Shown: positions 1-11,149 of the stretch, piece by piece
Layout: each line of letters opens with the position of its first letter
How positions within the stretch are numbered: the stretch's first letter is position 1
Assembly: GCA_001247695.2 (NCBI GenBank)
Contig: LGRX02035154.1
Location: 1 to 64,000, forward strand
Reading direction: 5' to 3'
Origin: Cymbomonas tetramitiformis
Lineage: Eukaryota; Chlorophyta; Pyramimonadophyceae; Pyramimonadales; Pyramimonadaceae
Length of the DNA: 64,000 nucleotides
Translations under genes and position numbers: made by a program
Notes under the pieces: generated by a model
Seen by the model: only the letters and a program-made list of their open reading frames with translations
Told to the model about the DNA's origin: nothing
Databases searched by the model: none

Positions 1-1010
1 AGGACACGCACCGTGTGTGACTCGTGAAGACCTTATGCCTCTCTCGGTATAAGGACACGCACCGTGTGTGACTCGTGAAGACCTTATGCTTCTCTCGTTA
101 GATGGACACGCACCGTGTGTGACTCGTGGAAGACCTATGCCCTCTCGGTATAAGGATACGCACCGTGTGTGACCTCGTGGAAGACCTTATGCCTCTCTCG
201 GTATAAGGACACGCACCGTGTGTGACTCCTGCGGAAGACCTTTATGCCTCTCTCGGTATAAGGACACGGCACTAGGTGACTCGTGGAAGACCTTATGCTT
301 CTCTCGGTATAAGGACACGCACCGTGTGTGACTCGTGAAGACCTTATGCCTCTTCTCGGTATAAGGACACGCATCGTGTGTGACTCGTGAAGACCTTATG
401 CTTCTCTCGTTAGATGGACACGCACCGTGTGTGACCCGTGAAGACCTTATGCCTCTCTCGGTATAAGGATACGCACCGTGTGTGACTCGTGAAGACCTTA
501 TGCGTCTCTCGGGTATAAGGACACGCACCGCAGGGGACTCCCGTGAAGACCTTATGCCTCTCTCGGCATAAGGACACGCACCGCCGTGTGTGACTCTGCG
601 TGAAGACCTTATGCTTCTCTCGGTATAAGACATCAGACCGGTGTGACTCGTGTGAAGACCTTATGCCTCTCTCGGTATAAGGACACGCACGCGTGTGACT
701 CGTGCGGAAGACCTTATGCTTCTCTCGTTAGATGGACACGCGCACCGTGTGTGACTCGTGAAGACCTTATGCTTCTCTCGGTATAAGGACACGCACCGTG
801 TGTGTGACCTCGTGGAAGACCTTATGCCTCTCTCGGTATAGGACACGCACCGGTGTGACTCGTGAAGACCTTATGTTTCTTCATAGATGGACACGCACCG
901 TGTGTGACTCGTGAAGACCTTATGCTTCTCTCGGTATAAGGACACGCACCGTGTGTGACTCGTGAAGACCTTATGCCTCTCTCGGTATAAGGACACGCAC
1001 CGTGTGTGAG
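1..1010. repeat. 51-bp minisatellite, about 19 units
   Basis: A head-to-tail array whose unit contains GGACACGCACCGTGTGTGAC followed by a CGTGAAGACCTTATG block and CTCTCGGTATAA. Units differ by small indels, so no frame stays open in a consistent way and the apparent minus-strand ORFs are repeat translations. It most likely sits in an intron of the transporter gene that continues at 1408, with the 5' exons outside the window. Confidence 0.9.
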
Positions 1011-1407
1011 TCGTGAAGACCTGCTGCTCCTTGCAAGGCAGCGGGTACCTCAGTCGGTACTTGAGTAAGCACCTCGCACGCTCCGAGAACAAACGCGCGT
1101 ACTCGTGAGCGCCTCAATCCGTGCGTGAAAACCTCACTTGAGATCTCATCGAGTGCCTGTCTCGACATGTAAGCCCATGGCTCGCATGGCACGAGAACAA
1201 ACACCCTGCTCGGTGTTTGCGCAAGCGCCTCGCTGCCCGTGTTTGTCAGCATTCGTGTCTCTCGGAGCGAGCACAAACACCTTGCCCGGGAAGTGAGTAA
1301 CTCTCCCGTTACTTTATGCTGGTGCCCAATACTTCCCTCTCCCGTTGTGCTGGTGCCCGAGCTGGTTGTGGTTGTACCCAGCTGACCGCTGCGCCTGTAT
1401 ATGTCAG
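1011..1407. other. no gene seen; probable intron
   Basis: Sequence between the minisatellite and the first recognised transporter exon. It holds short degenerate echoes of a GAGCACAAACACC motif and ends in a splice acceptor (TGTCAG at 1402-1407). I see no conserved coding exon. Confidence 0.5.
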
Positions 1408-4237
1408 GCGCTCAAGATGGATATGGCCAACACAAAGTTCATCAGCCTTCTACCGTTCCTGATGATGTTCATCTTTTCCAACCTCAGCGGAGTGCTCGCT
1501 GATCGGCTCATTGGGTCTATGGGCATGCCGGTGGGGACGGCGCGGAAGCTTCTGAACAACAGCGGCTTCTGCACCGCCGCACTCGTGCTCTTCTTCCTTC
1601 CAGGTACTGTGGGCGCGTTACTTCCGCTTGCGCTGCCCGCTAGGTGCCTATCACATGCGAGTCAGATGACATCGACCATGTCAAACAATCATGCGCTTTT
1701 GTGTTTTACAGGATCCCACCCGTTGTTCATACCGGTAACAACGTTTCAAGGAGAACGCGAAGACGGAATGTGCTTACCGTCGGTCATGCGAAAGATAGGC
1801 GACGCCAGGCGCTTCAAGGACTTCGTGGATTATCACTTTCTGCAGTTTTTGTGCCGACCCGTAAATAACTTTGTAGGATTCTCGTTGACCATCGACATGA
1901 CCGAAGATTCCTCGTGCCATGCCGGGTGTGGCTTGCTGTATTCGTTTGGGGGAGTGATACCTGAAAACGTTTACTTCGCAACGCCGTTTGGTCGGCACAA
2001 AAACTGCAGAAAGTGATAATCCACGAAGTCCTTGAAGCGCCTGGCGTCGCCTATCTTTCGCATGACCGACGGTAAGCACATTCCGTCTTCGCGTTCTCCT
2101 TGAAACGTTGTTACCGGTATGAACAACGGGTGGGATCCTGTAAAACACAAAAGCGCATGATTGTTTGACATGGTCGATGTCATCTGACTCGCATGTGATA
2201 GGCACCTAGCGGGCAACATCGTGATGTGTCCTTATATACGCGCACGTTTTTGGTGGTATGCTTGTGAGTGCCTCAAATGCGAGACTGTCATATATTAGTA
2301 TCATATGCAAGGGCACGACCATTCTTCATTGCCGGATGCAAGCCAGTGTAAAAGTCAACGTGCAATGTAAAAGTCAACGTTGGGCCAGCTGCGGACGCAA
2401 GTTTGACATCCTATCTCCTTGAGCTGTCATAGTGGACTGTGACTGTGGTGACTTTTTGCTCCCAGTTGAGCGAGGCCCTGATTCCATGGTAGCTCAATCT
2501 CGTATGCATCTGATGCCACTTGCAACTCAAACGTTGCTCAAGCGATTTCCCTCATGTTCTGGAGAGCATGGGACCCGCGGAGTTATCATGTAGCTTGCAT
2601 CCGCCTTACATGCAGGGGCGGAGCTTTGTCGAAGAAAATTTTGCCATCCCCAACACTGTCGTTTAGCGCCGTGTGCTGTGAGGACAGTAGCGAGTGTGCC
2701 CCTCCAGGCAGCGCACACAAGGCTCCCCTCCAGGCGGCACACGCAGGGCTCCCCTCCAGGCGGCGCACGCAGAGCTCCCCGCCAGGCGGCGCGCGCAGAG
2801 CTCCCCGTTTGGCGGCGCGCGCAGGGATCTCCTCCAGGCGGCGCGCTCCCTGACAGGTGGCGCGCGCAGGTTTCCCCGTTTGGCGGCGCACGCAGGGATC
2901 TCCGCCAGGCGGCGCGCGCAGGGCTCCCCGTTTGGCGGCGCGCGCAGGGATCTCCGCCAGGCGGCGCGCGCAGGGCTCCCCATTTGGCGGCACGCGCCCG
3001 CAGGTCTTCCCGCCAGGCGGCGTGCGCAGGGCTCTCTGTTTGGCGGCGCGCGCAGGGCTCCCCGCTAGCCAGAGGCCACTTGAATTCCCTCCGATTACCA
3101 TCTGGCCCTATTTGTGCCACGAGAGGGAGGGATCCAACGCCTTTTTACAGCAGCTTGCTGTGAATGTCATGTTCATTATGTGTTCCCATGCACCTAACAA
3201 CCGGATGTTTGCCACGTGGCAGGAGTCACCAACCAATCTGCCGGCATCGCCGGCGTTTCCATTGTGCTGGGCAGCTGCGCTATCGCCCGGGGAGGTTTCG
3301 CCCTCAACCATCTCGACGTGGCGCCCACGTTTGCTGGATCGGTCATGAGCCTTGCCAACACTGCAGGTGAATTCATCTGGCTCAATATTCTCACACCTGA
3401 AAGTGGGCATCTCCAGTAGCAGTCTGCTTCAATATTCTCACACGTGAAAGTGGGCATCTCCAGTGGCAGTTTGCTTCAATATTCTCACACGTGAAAGTGC
3501 GCATCTCCAGTAGCAGTCTGCTTCAATATTCTCACACGTGAAAGTGGGCATCTCCAGTGGCAGTTTGCTTCAATATTCTCACACGTGAAAGTGGGCATCT
3601 CCAGTAGCAATCCACTGGTTGGTGCCATTTCTTTAGCTTTTTGAGATCTTAGTCCTACTGTCTCTGCTATTCCTTCGGAGTACATTACGGGCTGATCTCT
3701 CTACAATAGGGAGGCCATCCATTTTCCTCAGAATGCAGGTGCTGCAGCTAGCACAGTAGTCTTATTGAGTCCGGCTCTTGTCAGTGCCCTTGACTTTCAA
3801 CTGCATCCTACAGCTCCCAAATCCCACTGCTGATGTCTGGGCCCAGAAATCCCGCCTTGATCGTTATGAAGTTCATTTTGGTTTGGAAACTTTTCAGAGA
3901 GTGGATGCGCACAGCAACCCTCTAAGTACTTCCGACTTGGTAAAAGGATCATCACTGTGAACAAATGCCGTCGCCGCCTTGGTTGTTGAAAGTTCTGTCA
4001 ACCATTTAAACCTGGGCTCATTTCATCCCATCCTCCCTTCCTCCTAAGCAATGACTGCGATTTTGGGTGCGATGTGCAGGGACTATTGCTGGCATCATCG
4101 GAGTGAGCCTCACTGGCTTCCTGCTAGATGCGTCCGGCGGAGAGTCATGGAATGCAGTGTTTGGTTTCCTTGCTGGCATTTGTCTCACTGGAGCCTGCGT
4201 CTTCGGACTACTTGCAAGTGGCGAGAGGCTCTTTTAA
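1408..4237 (+). CDS. SLC17/ANTR-type anion transporter, C-terminal three exons
   Basis: Major facilitator superfamily transporter of the SLC17 (phosphate/organic anion, plant ANTR) type; it would move an organic or phosphate anion across a membrane. Three exons fit with matching phases: 1408-1603, 3223-3366 and 4080-4237. Each intron starts with GT, ends with AG and falls at phase 1, and the last exon ends in TAA. Seen motifs are LPFLMMFIFSNLSGVLADRL and a following RK in the first exon, FALNHLDVAP then FAGSVMSLANTAG in the second, and GIIGVSLTGFLLD then a final hydrophobic helix in the third. These match the late helices of SLC17 proteins (the NHxDxAPxxAG block is typical). The first four-fifths of the protein should lie upstream of the window. 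Substrate cannot be told. The introns are unusually repeat-loaded. Confidence 0.85.
1636..2215. repeat. foldback: 223-bp inverted repeat inside transporter intron
   Basis: Arms at about 1636-1859 and 1990-2215 are near-perfect reverse complements around a spacer of about 130 bp. The same short peptide can be read from the plus strand of one arm and the minus strand of the other. The outer ends read TGCCCGCTAGG and its complement. It lies wholly in the 1604-3222 intron, so the pre-mRNA would fold into a long double-stranded stem. The near identity suggests a recent origin or active homogenisation. Confidence 0.9.
2694..3065. repeat. 27-bp GC-rich minisatellite in intron
   Basis: About 13-14 units of GGCGGCGCGCGCAGGG followed by CTCCCCGTTTG, or CTCCGCCAG variants. 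Because 27 is a multiple of three, all six frames stay open and give Arg/Ala/Pro-rich pseudo-proteins. It lies inside the same transporter intron and is not coding. Confidence 0.9.
3383..3612. repeat. 47-bp minisatellite next to a splice donor
   Basis: About five units of CAATATTCTCACACGTGAAA followed by GTGGGCATCTCCAGTAGCAG and TCTGCTT. The array starts 16 bp after the donor that ends the second transporter exon (3366), and each unit carries CTCCAG, an acceptor-like motif. Confidence 0.9.
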
Positions 4238-5193
4238 TTTCTCAGAGGAGTGATTATTGCCTGCGTCGCAGCAGTGTCCCTTAAAGCGCCTTCTACAATT
4301 TTGTAAACTTGAGCGACTATTTGAGGGGAGTTGGAGAGGATACTTTTGCAACCTCAAATACTCTCTGGTGAACTGCGTAAAGTGTTACCATCACTGCAAA
4401 TATAAATTTCCCGGAGTTTTTGTTGTTGATTATTTTGGATATGCAAGCACAGGTGAGTTTTCCCATTCATGTCCCCTACATTTTACCATGGGACAATTAA
4501 GTTAGCCGAAATCGGGAGAAAATTACAAATGCGAAAGTCCACCCACATAGGAAGAGTGCAACAGAATGCCTCGAGGCACAATTCTCCTTCACTTGAATGG
4601 ATTTAACAACCATCGAGCTACTGGTGAAAAATCAGAAAACTATCTTCCTTAAGAAGGAGGTAATCTCCATGTGCTCAGTACATGGCTGTCTTCCCGTCAC
4701 GATATAAAGAAGGCAACTTTAATTTCCATGACACAACGATGTTGGAAACTATCAGGTAACATGAATTTATTACATCGGGTTTCAGCACAATTCTTCTTCA
4801 TGAATTGATCAACGATGGAGTTAATGTTGCCTGATTGGGACCCGCCTTATCCATCATAATTAGTTTTATACACATACGCGCAGGGCACTTGCAGAGAACC
4901 GCATATCAACGGAGCACATTTCTCGAGAACGCGGCGTAGGCAGAAGAGTCTGGGGCTGTGAATGCGCCCGCCTCACTGTCCACTTCGCTCTACACCGCAC
5001 TACAAGCTACGGAGATATCGCCGAAGTGCTAGTACCGGGATATCACAGATAAATCAAAACCGCGTTTCGGGCGAAAAACAGTGATGTGACAATCGATAAA
5101 CGGAATTATAGATACACGGTGTTCGGACAAGTTTGAAATGTAATGGCCTATCATATATTATGGCAATGGTAATGCCTCCGTACAATGCCGTCG
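4238..5193. other. transporter 3' flank, no gene seen
   Basis: AT-richer DNA after the transporter stop. It probably includes the 3' UTR. I see no conserved ORF, RNA gene or clear repeat. Confidence 0.5.
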
Positions 5194-5542
5194 CTACTGT
5201 ACGCTGCCGTCAGAATCCATGCCGTCAGAGACCGGCACATCCGAGAAATCCTCGATCACCGCTGAGTGGAAACCTAAAGATGTCTCCGAGCTCCCGTGTT
5301 GTGCAAGCCCAACAGACAACCTGTCCATGAAACTCTGTGAGAAAGGAACAGTAGGAGGTGCCGCAACCGACACTGGACGTAACTCGATCAGACCGTCTGC
5401 CGTAGGCAGCTCTTCACGCGTCGTGATGATTGGGGCCACCAGCGTTGGTGCCGGTGCCCGGTTATCGGCAATGCCGTCGTGCCCCGCCGTAGGAGGTACT
5501 ACCGCCTTCTCGTTGTCGTCGCCGACGGGGCCAAATGCCCCT
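5194..5542 (-). pseudogene. unknown gene, 3' part, cut by transposon
   Basis: The minus-strand frame is open from the transposon edge at 5542 to 5194 and reads an Ala/Pro/Glu-rich protein (VAPIITTREELPTADGLIEL is one stretch). It ends exactly at the terminal inverted repeat of the 5543-8150 element. Open minus-strand sequence resumes on the far side at 8157-8340, so the two pieces look like one exon split by insertion. Composition is low-complexity and no domain is recognised. Confidence 0.4.
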
Positions 5543-5973
5543 CTCGGGCGCGCTCAACCGGATTTGGATCGCCCGGATTCAAATCCCACATTTTCCGAGA
5601 CAAATGTGACATTAAATCCCACGCAGAATCCCTCAAAGTTTCAAGAACCTGGGCCGAAACGTATGCCACGTCAGTATCCACGCATGCAAACATGATGGAA
5701 TATTTTGCATGAAAAGCATTTTCCGAACCAATGCTCACGCCGCGATTGGCATGACCTGGCAGTTGAAATCAGGCAATCTGTCTTTAATTTGAAATCAATT
5801 TTATTACAATTATTGTTCCTGCAAATTCACAATATCGCGAATTTTTATTTCTTTAAAACATACGAAGTCGGGGGGGTCGCGGTGTCAAGTCCGGGGGGTC
5901 CACTCCGAATGCTGCCCGCGTGACAATGAGCATCGCATATGCCGAACCGAGACTGTGGCGTATATTACAAAAC

Positions 5974-7267
5974 ATTATCGTTCTGTACAGTTTATGTCGT
6001 TTTGTACAGTGCTTAACAGTGGTGGCTAATGTTTTTTTCCAGCCACGCACTCGAAAGGTTCTGAATTTCGGACAGAATAAATCGACGTATCAACGAACAA
6101 ATATGCCGAAAAGACAGTGCACCCACGACGAAAGTACATTTGACCGAGGTTTATGCACCGTGTGTCGTTCTGGCAATCTCGGATGCGAGCGAAACAGCGC
6201 GCTCGCATCCCAGATCGCAATACGTACATGAGGAGTGCAAGTAGCTTTCATTTGCGTATGCAAGAGACGTACTTGTCCGAAGTTTCCATCGAGACAAATT
6301 GGACAGAGTCTATTTTTAATGACGTTTTCGAAGACAAAGGGCGACAGAGCAGAGCAGTTGTGGAAGCGGAACACGTTCGCCAACTGCTCACCAAGTTCAA
6401 TGTCACGAACTTCAAAGACTCGAAGAAGATTAAAAGTAGGGTGATAGTTGACTTATTTGCAGCGGGTTCTGGAATTATGGGACACGTGAAAAATATCCTA
6501 CTGACAGATTTTCACGAAAAGTGTACTCTTATGTCGGTGGACCACCAAGCTATGGCAAAGTCAATAAAGGGGTGGCAAGCCAAGGACATCTTCGACCCGA
6601 AAGACTGGGGGGGGTCTTTTAAATGCGAACTACATCTGCGCACCACCCTCGAGTGGAATGAGCGACGCTGCATTCATTTTCTACGCAGCTGAGTGCAGGG
6701 ACTTCTGCGCATTTCTTTTGCCAAAGCACTGGCTCGCTGACCGCAGCTATCCATTGCGGAGGCTTTGGTGGGGACAACAACAAAAGAAGAAAACAGTTTA
6801 CATTATTCCGTCAGCGAAAGACCTAAGTTGGCATGTGTGCGTGAGGTACACGCGCAAAGGCCTAGACCTATTCGCTGGGAATGGCATGAAACCTCACTGG
6901 TCCGTCTTAGTAGAGTCACTCTACGAAGATAGAAAAGCGAAGAAGACAGCAGGGGGGAATGCAACGAGCGAGAGCGACCCCCTAGAGCTCGCGTTGCAAG
7001 ATGCTGTAAGCCAAGATGGGCTTTAGATCGCTGTATGCTCGGCATGCACAACCGCTGGATGGCACATGCCGAGATAGCCATATGATATAAAGTAAATTTG
7101 AATACAAAATATGATATGTCTTGAATGCTTGAAAATGCTTGTGCGTGCTGTGCGTGTGATATGCGTGATAATGAACTTTGGGTTTCTTGCTTGACTTGTG
7201 TAGACATGGGGCCACCACTGTTAAGCACTGTACAAAACGACATAAACTGCACAGAACGACATTATTC
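5974..7267. repeat. inner inverted repeat pair bracketing the methyltransferase-like ORF
   Basis: The left arm, 5974-6026, reads TCGTTCTGTACAGTTTATGT, then CGTTTTGTACAGTGCTTAAC and AGTGGTGGC. The right arm, 7211-7267, is its reverse complement with about two substitutions and a small indel. The arms sit just outside the 6102-7026 ORF, so that ORF is framed by two nested pairs of inverted repeats. This may be an older element inside a younger one, or subterminal repeats of one element. Confidence 0.75.
6102..7026 (+). pseudogene. SAM-methyltransferase-like ORF, frameshifted
   Basis: A class-I SAM-dependent methyltransferase-like protein, possibly N6-adenine type. One frame (about 6240-6620) holds DLFAAGSGIMG, a good motif I for SAM binding, about 20 residues after a basic KKIKSR stretch. 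A second frame (about 6615-7026) carries ICAPPSSGMSDAAF then FCAFLLPKHWL, where the catalytic (D/N/S)PP(Y/W) loop and following strand belong. The frames join at a run of eight G near 6607, so a one-base indel is the simplest break. At 6102 a separate frame begins MPKRQCTHDESTF with a small Cys/His cluster and may be the original N terminus. With APPS in place of DPPY, activity is doubtful even if repaired. Family placement is inference. Confidence 0.5.
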
Positions 7268-8156
7268 TGTATTAAAAACCACTGGCGCAGCACTGGCGCA
7301 CGAGCGGACTGCCCGCGCCGCCAAAAATGGTCACCATCCCGCATTCGGTTTGTCGCGGGCACTTCGTCATCGTCATAGATTATGGGGTGGGGATGGGGTC
7401 TGATTCTGTGTGGCGATTTTATTGAAAGGAATTTTCGCGAATTAATTCCTCCGTTCAACACACCCTGAATGCACTTAAAATAATAATTTGTCCATGAGAA
7501 ACATACCGATCGGTCGGATTAAATATCTGAGCGACAATGTCGTTCGTGCGATGGTAAGTGAAGGCCTCGACGAAGACTTGCGCTACTCACCGTCCGAAAC
7601 GCGGCTATCTGACGGGCGAAACGAATTTGCAGCGTATCGTATGATGAACGATGTGGAGCAGACGTGGCAGAAGATTTTGTTCCTCTCTCCGAACTCTCCA
7701 AGACAGCTTTGGGTCACGTTACAAGGGCCGTGTGGCGCCTATACGGCACTATTCTTTACACGTGGAAATTAAATGCCCAATTAAACAAGTCATGGATGGT
7801 GGCATGCACGTGGAAAGTAGGCATATCAATACTGGTTCAATTTCCTTTTGAAAGTGTTAGCATGTGGGATTTAATACCCCGAAAACATCCTTCAAATGTG
7901 AATAAATAACGCAGCGCTACAAGCGAGAAATGTTTAGCTACATCATCTATTAGGGCTTGGAAAGACCTTTCCAACGATACCCCATAACATTTCTCGGAGC
8001 GCGCGCTTGCTTTTATAATCCTGATAGTGTCGGATTTACATTGGGATTTAATCCCATTAAGTGCGTAATGTCGAAAAGGAAATCCGAATTTTACGATGAA
8101 AATGTGACATTCGAATCCGGGCGATCCAAATCCGGTTGAGCGCGCCCGAGCGAGCC

Positions 8157-8340
8157 GTAGCGACGGTCCCTCCACACCACCGCCGCCGTGATCACTCTCT
8201 GCCGCCTCAAATAATAAATCGTGCAAACACTCCATGCCGGAGAGGGTGGTAGGGTGACAGAAAGAGAAGGCAGAGATATCCCGCACAATCTCGGGTCTAC
8301 CGAAGACCGTGCACAGCCGCTCAACCCGTATGCTATTCAC
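8157..8340 (-). pseudogene. unknown gene, 5' piece of the split exon
   Basis: Open minus-strand frame with HPTTLSGMECLHDLLFEAAE followed by a Gly-rich stretch, ending at the transposon edge. It is the likely upstream half of the exon that resumes at 5542. No domain recognised. Confidence 0.35.
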
Positions 8341-8385
8341 TCTGGCTTACCACCACGCATTGTGCACAGTCGCTCAAACTGTCCC

Positions 8386-8760
8386 TCATCCGCGGTGTCG
8401 TATGCTTCCTGGACCAGGTGGGCCTCCAGGAAGCATAAGGACTTTACCCATTTCTTCACCTAGGCGAGCGCGTCGAGGAGAGATTTTAATTGGTTTATAC
8501 CAGAGCGGCGTTGCGCTCGCCGAAAGCCAAAGTCCGAAAGCAGCAGCAGCACGTTTCCAACCTTTCTCCGCGAACACGGTCATGACCCTTTCCTGCATCT
8601 TGAGCAAGATGGCGACCGCACGAGCGTCGTGGCCAATGAAATCGTCGAAGACCGGGGCTTAGAAGAGCGGGTCGAGAGCATCCATCAAGAAGACGTCCTT
8701 AATGCCCTCATCGTCGAAAATGGTCTTGCGCACACATGTCGTTCAACCATACATACTCGG
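8386..8760 (-). pseudogene. decayed coding region, unknown family
   Basis: A minus-strand frame with protein-like composition: FDDEGIKDVFLMDALDPLF, an in-frame TAA, then FDDFIGHDARAVAILLKMQE and VMTVFAEKGWKRAAAAFGLW. The coherent reading across the stop suggests a former exon. It lies upstream of, and may belong with, the split gene at 8157-8340. I do not recognise the family. Confidence 0.35.
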
Positions 8761-8889
8761 TGTCACAAGCCGTGCGACAAGCCGGTCGTGCGTGTCTCCA
8801 TAACCTTCGGGATTATACGCCGTGCGCGAATATTTACTACGGACAATCTAACAAAGAAACGGAGATATATATATATATATATGTTGTAG

Positions 8890-9028
8890 CAACAACTCGC
8901 ATCTAGCAACAACTCGCATGTAACAACCTAATATAAATGTGGATGATAGGCAATATAAACAGTCAAGGAAATTATACGGGCGGGGATAGTATATCCCAAA
9001 TACAAGGGTCTATGTCCCGAGAGGAATA
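8890..9028. other. short AT-rich spacer
   Basis: Begins just after a (TA)n run at about 8866-8882. Nothing else recognised. Confidence 0.4.
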
Positions 9029-9959
9029 TCAAGGAAAACCTGACAAAAAATAATGCTGTCTCAAGCTACCCGGTGGGCACAAAAGAATCCACTCTGCTCC
9101 ACCATCGGAGTCAACATGACGGCGCGCAAGTGGGGATGCCTGTGGAAGAAGAAAATGATAGAAGGCCTGAGAAGAACAGATATGAGCAGATTGCTCCCCG
9201 GGAAATGATGCGAAGATGCGTTTCCTTGGGATAAGTAGAGTAGTAGCTCCCATGCAAATCATGTCAGGATAAGTTTCCATAAGATGAGCAGCCTGCCAAG
9301 AAACCAAGCTATGGACTGGCTGTCGATTGTCTATTTGATTTGATATTAGGGTAGGAGGAAGATGAGTTGAAGATGGCAGGGACGTACCTGCAGCAAGAAC
9401 TGGTGAAGGTTCTCAATGGACTTTTTGGAGTCGGCTTCGCTGATGGTGGGTGTATCCGCGGACGGCTTGAGAACGGTGAAGTCGGAAATGTTCAAGGTAC
9501 CACCTGGTAGGATGCTTCAAGGGATCTTACGGGCTGGGCGTGGAGTATTCGAAGGGGAAGTGTGGGACTCTGATGGGTCAAGGTATGTGCGGAGTTTGCT
9601 GTAGTGAGGTTCGTTGAGATCGCGCCAGCCAAGGCCGCGATAGTGCTCAGAGCCGCCAGGAGGCATGACGGTCAAAGGTGGGCGAGAGATTTCCTGATGC
9701 GGAGGGACCTACGTCGCTGATTTTCAGGAGGTGGGGGTTGGGAAACTGGCGTGGGGATGGGCGTGGGGGCGGGGGAGGGGCTGTCGGAAGCCGGCTGTAC
9801 GGGGATATCGTGGCGGGTAGGATCAGTTGTGTCAGGAAGCGCGAAGTAACGTGTGACCAAGCACGTGTAACAAACACAGATTTTGTCGGCCTTCTTGAGG
9901 AAACAGGAACTGACGCTATGCTGCCAAGGTAAAGGTTTTAACTTCTTTTTGAGGGGCAT
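9029..9959 (-). pseudogene. multi-exon unknown gene, one frameshift and one stop
   Basis: An ATG at 9959 opens a basic, Pro-rich segment (ENQRRRSLRIRKS). After a one-base frame change near 9690 the reading continues with MPPGGSEHYRGLGWRDLNEP, an in-frame TGA, and SDFTVLKPSADTPTISEADS. A clean donor follows (CTGCAG|GTACGT, last exon base 9388), then an acceptor (TTGGCAG|GCTGCT, first base 9292), both phase 0. The next exon reads AAHLMETYPDMICMGATTLL and runs to 9029. The 95-nt intron matches the size of others in the window. The Pro-rich linker and RRSxRxRK motif resemble the integrase-RT linker of copia elements, but that is weak. Confidence 0.4.
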
Positions 9960-10120
9960 ACGGATCCTGCGTGCGGATAGAATGCCGGCAGAAACGCAGC
10001 TAGTGAGTGAGCGACAATCAATGGTATTGAAGAAAGCGAGGGATAAGTGTGTGATAGGGTCATATTTTGAAATTCATCTGGTGCACTGATGAGACACAGT
10101 TGAGACATAGGAAGCATACC

Positions 10121-10592
10121 TCAGACGTTGTTCCAGTAATCCAAGATATTCTGAACTCGCTTGGGCAAGCTGTTATGATGAATGGCAGAACTGCGGGCGG
10201 AGCGGCGTCGTGAAAAGGCCTTTCGAGGGATGTTTTGACGAGTCTGCGGTGGTGAGCGAGGCGCCGGCGTTAGAGGGAATGCAATAACGGGGCACGGTTG
10301 AATGGAATGGTCGCAGTAGCTCCTGAAACTGCGCTGAAGAAAAAGAAGTCCCTCACCTTGATTTCGGAGCGTTGCTCTTTGATACGGTTGAGCCTTTCCC
10401 TCCAACTATGGGCACGATATGCCGATTCGGAAGCGGCCGACGGGGAGTATTGTGTGTTAGATGCGCAGGCGGTATTGTTTTCGTGTCAATGAGCTGGCAA
10501 ATAAGAACTTCTAAAGCGTCGTAGATGTCCTCACTATTGTCCAAAGACTTAGAAGACATACAGTAGAGTTGATTATCGCAGACGCGAATGTC
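10121..10592 (-). pseudogene. unknown ORF fragments, two frames
   Basis: An acceptor-like TTTCAG precedes a frame starting at 10592 (DIRVCDNQLYCMSSKSLDNS), which ends near 10357. A second minus-strand frame (10322-10121) reads on through SYCDHSIQPCPVIAFPLTPA to RVQNILDYWNNV and a TGA. The two could be joined by a 34-nt GT-AG gap, but that is much shorter than other introns here, so a frameshift in a decayed exon is as likely. No domain recognised. Confidence 0.3.
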
Positions 10593-10639
10593 CTGAAAGA
10601 AAATTTGAAAATAGAAAACGTTTGAAATCATACTTTGAA

Positions 10640-11149
10640 ATGATCAACAGTAAAATATTTTTGCGAGATATATAGCGCAGTAGTTCCGGCAGTTGGTGGG
10701 AGACTTACGATGAAAAGTTCAGGGGGCAGAGGCAGTGTGCAGAAATTATACAACCATCACAAGATTTTCTCTTGAAAATATATAAATTAACTTTATAGTG
10801 GAGCGCCCCCTGAATTTTCGAAACACTTCGGACTTGACCGCGCTTCAAGTAAGCGGTGAAATAACCCCTTTGGGGCATTTTAAAGCAGCTTTAGCGCAGT
10901 ATTTTATTTTATTTGGTAACAATATTTTGTTTCAGAATGCCCACGCCTTGTTGTGGGCCACTCTAGAAGAGTTTTACGCTAGCGCTTGGGACGCTCTTTG
11001 GCTTTGGGAAGTTTCGACGAGATGGTGCACTGCGATCTTCTAACAGTTGATTTGTATTTTATTTCCGTTATATTGTATGGTAACATGACAATTTTCTAGC
11101 TACGCTTTATCATACGCGTTTGCACTCGAAGTTTCTCTTGTTCACAAAT
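10640..11149. other. no gene seen
   Basis: AT-rich DNA without a conserved ORF. The open frame at 10798-11043 has no recognisable domain. Confidence 0.4.

Larger units (their letters stand above)
5543..8150. mobile_element. 2.6-kb TIR element carrying a methyltransferase-like ORF
   Basis: The ends are inverted repeats of at least 40 bp starting CTCGGGCGCGCTCAACCGGA at 5543 and its complement ending at 8150. The match continues with a few differences through a CACATTTTC block. No clear target-site duplication is visible next to the repeats, so the superfamily is unassigned. Inside lie a second inverted-repeat pair (5974-6026 / 7211-7267) and a broken ORF with methyltransferase-like motifs. 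I see no recognisable transposase, so it is probably non-autonomous or composite. Confidence 0.7.

Noticed and set aside
135..1092. Minus-strand ORFs in the first kilobase
   Set aside because: Translations of the 51-bp minisatellite with frequent frame changes and no other support.
2527..3163. Several overlapping 100-200-residue Arg/Ala/Pro-rich ORFs on both strands
   Set aside because: They are translations of a 27-bp minisatellite; the period divisible by three keeps all frames open.
5534..8160. Target-site duplication for the 2.6-kb element
   Set aside because: Flanks AAATGCCCCT and CGAGCCGTAG share no direct repeat next to the TIRs.
10323..10356. A 34-nt GT-AG intron
   Set aside because: Other introns here are 82-302 nt or longer; a frameshift in a decayed exon is at least as likely.
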